A DNA stretch of 9,362 bases from Bacteroidota bacterium. GTDB lineage: Bacteria; Bacteroidota; Bacteroidia; M30B66. This document shows positions 6,082 through 9,362 of this stretch, piece after piece. How positions within the stretch are numbered: the first letter of the stretch is position 1; each line of letters starts with the position of its first letter. The position numbers and the translations under genes were made by a program. The stretch spans positions 1-9,362 of the forward strand of contig JAGQVC010000039.1 of NCBI GenBank assembly GCA_020438185.1, read 5' to 3'. Under the pieces are notes generated by a model. It was not told the origin of the DNA. It did no database searches and worked only from the letters and a program-made list of their open reading frames with translations.

Positions 6082-7207
6082 GAACTCCCGCTTTTTGAAG
6101 GTTAGACAAGAGCATGGCTTTCAAATCATTGAAAGCGTTTTTTTCAATATCAGAAATATTTCCTGAAGTCAGGAGAATATCTATGCCGGGAAGTAAATTT
6201 GCCATTCCGGCTGCGAACGTATCATGAATCCAGGCACCATTTTGAATATACGTTCTTATGTCCTGATTGCTGTAAAAACTCCTCAACAATTCGATATTGT
6301 CAATTGCAGAATCAGACAAAACTAAGCCCGGTCCGGCTGCATATAAGTTTTTTCTCCACTTAGTTAAATAATCCGGGTGTACAGCCCATGAAATCAAAAT
6401 CCGTTTACCGGATTTTTTTAAAAGTTGAATTAATTCATCAGGATCGGACTTAGATGAAACTTGAGAATTAATTCCGGCTTCCTTTAATTTCTGATTCAGA
6501 TAGTCCGGCTCGTTAATAAATTGAAGAGAAATCACCGAGTAATTTCCAATATCTCCCAGCGTCCAAAACGGGTAAGTATCATTTTCTCCGTTTGTTATTA
6601 TTATTCCGCCGTTTCCGGCGGATGATGCCATCCATTTAGCTTGTTGAACCAGAACCGGAGAAACAAGTCCTGAGTTCAATGCCAGTTTTGCTGCCTGATT
6701 CCTTTCTTTGGTTTTTCCAACCCGTTCAGCAACCCAGGCGGTTTCCAACTGAAGCAAAGCATCTGAGGGCCTCATAGCTGCAGCTTTTCTCAAGTAATTT
6801 TCAGCGTCTGACCTATTTCTGTTGATGCGCAGTAAAGCAAACTGCGACTCATAATCATTACCCGAACCAATTTGCTGAGCCGCAGCTTCAAGCGTTCTTT
6901 GCTCGTCACGAAGAATAAGGCCGTCGTTTGTTAAAAATTGATTTCGCTGGTTAATCAGACTTGCTCCCAAATTCAGGGATACTTCATTTTCACCCGGGGA
7001 AGTTACCCTGCTTCGGCTTAAAACGTCTCTGTTTGCATCTGATTCAAGCGTTTCTTTATTCTTCAAATCAACCACTTTGTCAGGAACACTATGATCCTTA
7101 AATTTTACCGATTGTGTTTGATGAATGACCGGAGAGTTTGCCTGAGAAAAAGCTTCTGCCGACAGGCTGATTAAAATGAGAAGCAGTTTGTATCGTGAAA
7201 GTGACAT
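6071..7207 (-). CDS. Secreted TPR-like protein, first gene of the sigma-factor operon, 378 aa
   Basis: The function is not recognised. The N-terminus is a signal peptide ending at AFSQ (residue 22), so the protein is exported. Residues 60-115 are polar. About 118-195 forms helical hairpins spaced like TPR units (YESQFALLRINR, AENYLRKAAAMRPSDALLQLETAWVAERVGK). Residues 201-230 read GIIITNGENDTYPFW followed by a beta-strand-like VISLQF. From memory, this resembles the TNGDNDTFPLW motif in the soluble C-terminal part of Bacteroidota DUF2723 membrane proteins, but here it has no membrane helices. The remainder (about 230-378) contains a soluble domain with LISWAVHPDYLTKW and GAWIHDTFAAGMANL. Overlap with the sigma gene and its leading position suggest it senses or modulates the sigma pathway from the periplasm; that is inference. 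Confidence 0.8.
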   Translation of the reverse strand: MSLSRYKLLLILISLSAEAFSQANSPVIHQTQSVKFKDHSVPDKVVDLKNKETLESDANRDVLSRSRVTSPGENEVSLNLGASLINQRNQFLTNDGLILRDEQRTLEAAAQQIGSGNDYESQFALLRINRNRSDAENYLRKAAAMRPSDALLQLETAWVAERVGKTKERNQAAKLALNSGLVSPVLVQQAKWMASSAGNGGIIITNGENDTYPFWTLGDIGNYSVISLQFINEPDYLNQKLKEAGINSQVSSKSDPDELIQLLKKSGKRILISWAVHPDYLTKWRKNLYAAGPGLVLSDSAIDNIELLRSFYSNQDIRTYIQNGAWIHDTFAAGMANLLPGIDILLTSGNISDIEKNAFNDLKAMLLSNLQKAGVHGR

Positions 7208-7256
7208 GACAATTCTGGAAATTTTGGCAGGCGTATGCTAATGTTGTTTGTTGGTT

Positions 7257-7264
7257 CAAAGTAA
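7257..7264 (-). promoter_or_regulatory. Candidate -7 element for the sigma-factor operon
   Basis: The - strand reads TTACTTTG, matching the Bacteroidota -7 consensus TAnnTTTG at all fixed positions except the second base. It would place the transcript start about 40 nt upstream of the ATG at 7207. I see no convincing TTG -33 element at the right spacing. Confidence 0.35.
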
Positions 7265-7292
7265 CAATGATTTTTTAACAGTGCAGTCTATT

Positions 7293-7308
7293 TCCGCCGA
7301 GAGGCGGG
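7293..7308. other. G+C-rich hairpin with GAGA loop in the divergent intergenic region
   Basis: CCGCC (7294-7298) and GGCGG (7303-7307) are perfect complements around a GAGA tetraloop of the GNRA class. A T·G pair extends the stem by one. It is much more G+C-rich than its surroundings. There is no T-tract on either side, so it is not an obvious terminator. It lies upstream of both divergent genes and may be a small interspersed palindrome or a regulatory hairpin. Confidence 0.55.
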
Positions 7309-7330
7309 ATAAATAAACCCAGGCAATGTT

Positions 7331-7347
7331 CTGCTGAAAAAAAGCAG
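7331..7347. other. Small inverted repeat in the divergent intergenic region
   Basis: CTGCT (7331-7335) and AGCAG (7343-7347) are complementary around a 7-nt GAAAAAA loop. The pair is short and could be chance, but it follows the GAGA hairpin by 22 bp within the same non-coding region. Confidence 0.3.
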
Positions 7348-7453
7348 GTAATTGTGCATTTTTAAAACAATTGGTAAACTTGACGGTTTCTGATGATGCA
7401 GGTATAAGAACTTAAATAAACACGACAAGCTGTCATAAAAACTCAAAAGGTCT

Positions 7454-7461
7454 TATCTTTG
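7454..7461 (+). promoter_or_regulatory. -7 promoter element of the thioredoxin gene
   Basis: TATCTTTG matches the Bacteroidota -7 consensus TAnnTTTG at every fixed position. It would give a transcript start near 7467 and a leader of about 29 nt before the ATG at 7496, a normal arrangement in this phylum. The -33 region shows no clear TTG. Confidence 0.65.
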
Positions 7462-7495
7462 AAAAACACTTTTACAATTACACAACAAAAATATC

Positions 7496-7813
7496 ATGGC
7501 ATTAGAAATTACAGACGGCAACTTTGAAGAAGTTGTTTTGAAATCAGACAAACCTGTATTGATTGATTTTTGGGCGGAATGGTGCGGTCCCTGCCGCGTC
7601 GTAGGTCCCATTGTTGAAGAGCTTTCAAATGACTATACCGGTAAGGCGGTTGTAGGCAAAGTTGATGTTGACAGTAATCCCAACATTTCAATGAAGTATG
7701 GAATTCGCAATATTCCTACACTTTTGGTTTTTAAGAATGGAGAAGTGGTAGATAAGCAGGTTGGCGCTGTACCAAAGCATATTCTAGCTGCCAAACTGGA
7801 AGCTCAGATTTAA
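7496..7813 (+). CDS. trxA: Thioredoxin, 105 aa
   Basis: This is a cytoplasmic thiol-disulfide oxidoreductase that reduces protein disulfides and is itself recharged by thioredoxin reductase. The single thioredoxin fold spans the whole protein. The active site WCGPC is at 29-33, preceded by IDFWAEW, and the cis-proline is in RNIPT (P74). FKNGEVV at 79-85 and the final helix are typical. Length is standard and there is no signal peptide, so it is the housekeeping form rather than a periplasmic TlpA/ResA type. It has its own -7 element and its own terminator and therefore looks monocistronic. Confidence 0.96.
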   Translation: MALEITDGNFEEVVLKSDKPVLIDFWAEWCGPCRVVGPIVEELSNDYTGKAVVGKVDVDSNPNISMKYGIRNIPTLLVFKNGEVVDKQVGAVPKHILAAKLEAQI

Positions 7814-7830
7814 GACACAATAACCATATT

Positions 7831-7873
7831 AAAGGGCTGCAGTTTTAAGTACTGTGGCCCTTTTTGTTTTTTT
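7831..7873 (+). terminator. Intrinsic terminator after the thioredoxin gene
   Basis: AAAGGGCTGCAGT (7831-7843) pairs with 7851-7863 across a 7-nt loop. The stem has two G·U wobble positions in the middle and is followed by a T-rich run to 7873 interrupted by one G. It begins 17 nt after the thioredoxin stop codon and is a textbook rho-independent terminator. Confidence 0.9.
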
Positions 7874-7915
7874 GAATCTGAATAAACCACAGATGTTTTT
7901 CGTTACTTAGCAGCT

Positions 7916-8845
7916 ATGCCAATCAATCGTCAGGAAATACAACAATTCTCTCATTTAGAACTACTTGCTCGTCAGGTAGTGGAAGGCTTTATTACAGGTT
8001 TGCACAAAAGTCCTTTTCACGGGTTTTCTGTAGAATTTGCAGAGTACAGATCTTACAATCCGGGGGAATCAACACGTTATATTGACTGGCGACTCTTCGG
8101 TAAAACGGACAAATTGTATGTAAAACGTTTTGAAGAAGAAACGAATCTGCGATGCCAGGTAGTCATTGACAGAAGTTCATCCATGTATTTTCCGGTTGAT
8201 GCAGCCGATGAGGGAAAAGATAATAAGCTGAGTTTTTCTGTTAAAGCTGCAGCTGCGCTTGTTTACATGTTAAATAAGCAAAGAGATGCCACCGGGATTA
8301 GTGTATTTGATGAAGAATTGGAAGTGCATACACCCGCCAGGTCTTCAGGTGTTCACATGGCCATGTTGTACAACGAGCTGGAGAAATTACTGGATACGCC
8401 CTGGGATAAAAAACAGCGCAAAACTAAAACTGCGGAAGTGCTTCATACGATTGCGGAAGCTGTACACAAACGAAGTCTGGTTATGATTTTCAGTGATATG
8501 TTTGACGAATCTTCAGATGATGAGCACTTGTTTTCAGCACTTCAGCATTTGAAACACAATAAACACGAGGTGGTTATTTTTCATGTAACGGATCATGCCC
8601 GCGAACTTGAATTTGATTTTGATAACCGTCCGTACCGCTTTGTTGACCTTGAAAGTGGCGAGGAAATAAGATTACAGCCTCAGGAGGTTAAAAATCGTTA
8701 TCTGGAGCAGGTAACCGAAATATACCATGAATTAAAAATAAAATGCGCGCAATACCACATTGATTTTGTGGAAGCAGACATTAATTTACCTTATGATCAG
8801 ATACTCCTGCCCTACTTGATGAAAAGAGCAAAAATGCGTATTTGA
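7916..8845 (+). CDS. DUF58 domain protein with vWA-like fold, 309 aa
   Basis: This is a DUF58-family protein, usually found beside MoxR AAA+ ATPases and thought to take part in their chaperone-like or regulatory systems. The DUF58 hallmark is clear: FSVEFAEYRSYNPGESTRYIDWRLFGKTDKLYVKRFEEE, at about residues 37-75. A vWA-like region follows with an intact metal-site motif DRSSS (D85, S87, S89) and IFSD (191-194). There is no signal peptide or N-terminal membrane helices, so this is the short soluble type. It starts 43 bp after the end of the thioredoxin terminator, so it needs its own promoter; TTACTTAG at 7903-7910 is only a weak match and too close to the ATG to be convincing. No MoxR gene is present in the window. 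The ATG at 7916 leaves a complete N-terminus. Confidence 0.92.
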   Translation: MPINRQEIQQFSHLELLARQVVEGFITGLHKSPFHGFSVEFAEYRSYNPGESTRYIDWRLFGKTDKLYVKRFEEETNLRCQVVIDRSSSMYFPVDAADEGKDNKLSFSVKAAAALVYMLNKQRDATGISVFDEELEVHTPARSSGVHMAMLYNELEKLLDTPWDKKQRKTKTAEVLHTIAEAVHKRSLVMIFSDMFDESSDDEHLFSALQHLKHNKHEVVIFHVTDHARELEFDFDNRPYRFVDLESGEEIRLQPQEVKNRYLEQVTEIYHELKIKCAQYHIDFVEADINLPYDQILLPYLMKRAKMRI

Positions 8846-8891
8846 TTCTTTTTACTGTCACCAACTAATACACATCAGATTGTCATAATCG

Positions 8892-8929
8892 AAAAAATAA
8901 TTCCCTGTCAAATTTATTAACAGGGAATT
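8892..8929 (-). terminator. Intrinsic terminator of the DUF4349 gene, possibly bidirectional
   Basis: AATTCCCTGT (8899-8908) and ACAGGGAATT (8920-8929) form a perfect 10-bp stem with an 11-nt loop. On the - strand it is followed by A and then six T (8897-8892), making a good terminator 12 nt after the DUF4349 stop. On the + strand the following sequence is TAATTGTTTC, weaker but possibly able to stop DUF58 transcripts. Confidence 0.88.
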
Positions 8930-8941
8930 TAATTGTTTCAT

Positions 8942-9362
8942 TTATGCTTCCTTAGTTGTTCTCTTTTTAAGGTATCTGCGAACAAATAATAATGCCAAAA
9001 TACCCAATATAAACAATGGCCATTTTATAATTAGCAATAAACAAAAGTCAACCACCGAAGTCCAACCATTGCTCAAAGAAGTTTTAACCCTTGCAGAAAA
9101 TTTGTCTTCAGGTTGAGGTTTAATTAAAATGTCTTTTTTCTCGATTAACTTAATTCTCATTGTGCTATAAGAAACCTGCCCATCAATGTATTTCAAACGC
9201 CTTTCTTTACTTTCAATTTCTTCCTGAAGGGACTGAACGTTTTCTTCAATAGACAAAATATCTTTAACAGATGTTGCTTTGGAGAGTAATTCCTTATATC
9301 GGTTTAAATAGACACGTTCGTTTGCCAAACGGGTTTCAGTATCGATATACTCCGCGGTAACA
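8942..9362 (-). CDS. DUF4349 membrane protein, C-terminal part (cut by window end)
   Basis: This is the C-terminal part of a DUF4349-family protein, a bacterial membrane-anchored family of unknown function. The frame is open to the window edge; its first readable residues are VTAEYIDTETRLANERV, which matches the usual DUF4349 run into a long coiled coil (about 60 residues, rich in E/K/L: ILSIEENVQSLQEEIESKE). A beta segment (VSYSTMRIKLIEK) follows, then a C-terminal membrane helix (about FCLLLIIKWPLFILGILALLFV) and a basic tail RRYLKKRTTKEA. The TTG at 9328 is an internal leucine codon, not a start. Family members usually begin with a lipoprotein or signal sequence, which would lie beyond this window. 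It converges with the DUF58 gene. Confidence 0.85.
   Translation of the reverse strand, partial: VTAEYIDTETRLANERVYLNRYKELLSKATSVKDILSIEENVQSLQEEIESKERRLKYIDGQVSYSTMRIKLIEKKDILIKPQPEDKFSARVKTSLSNGWTSVVDFCLLLIIKWPLFILGILALLFVRRYLKKRTTKEA

Noticed and set aside
7509..8486. Short frames inside thioredoxin (7509-7691, -) and DUF58 (8286-8486, +)
   Set aside because: They overlap well-supported genes with complete domains and show no features of their own.
9326..9328. TTG start for the DUF4349 gene at 9328
   Set aside because: The frame continues open to the window edge with sequence matching the family, so this codon is an internal leucine.

Overview
The window looks like chromosomal DNA from a member of the Bacteroidota. 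The supporting evidence is A+T-rich sequence, start codons without clear Shine-Dalgarno sequences, TAnnTTTG-like -7 promoter elements (best case TATCTTTG at 7454-7461), and protein families common in that phylum (stand-alone DUF58, SIMPL, DUF4349, ECF sigma/anti-sigma pairs, signal peptides ending in SQ). I cannot name the genus.

Layout: 1-330 holds two copies of a roughly 155-bp intergenic repeat at a period of exactly 175 bp. The left copy runs into the window edge. The repeat is rich in small inverted repeats and is followed closely by an unrecognised 139-aa gene on the + strand (346-765). From 7207 down to 834 six genes lie on the - strand. The first three are tightly packed: a secreted TPR-like protein (7207-6071), an ECF sigma factor (6081-5506, 11-nt overlap) and a single-pass membrane protein that is probably its anti-sigma factor (5509-4670, ATGA overlap). 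A terminator-like hairpin follows, then a secreted SIMPL-domain protein (4587-3526), another inverted repeat, a UPF1/IGHMBP2-like SF1 helicase (3441-1558) and a cytoplasmic-looking M23 metallopeptidase (1490-834). A 288-bp divergent intergenic region (7208-7495) with two small hairpins separates this block from + strand thioredoxin (7496-7813, with its own terminator) and a DUF58 protein (7916-8845). A strong hairpin separates DUF58 from the C-terminal part of a convergent DUF4349 membrane protein (8942-9362, cut by the window end).

How the genes may work together: the most interesting part is the sigma-factor cluster. An ECF sigma factor is translationally coupled to a membrane anti-sigma candidate and preceded by a secreted protein. 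A second secreted protein (SIMPL) lies just downstream behind a hairpin. The two secreted proteins share a short motif, SQ-x5-IHQ-x-Q, starting at the end of their signal peptides. This suggests a cell-envelope sensing module, but that is inference. The helicase, M23 protein, thioredoxin and DUF58 genes look like ordinary chromosomal genes with no visible link to it.
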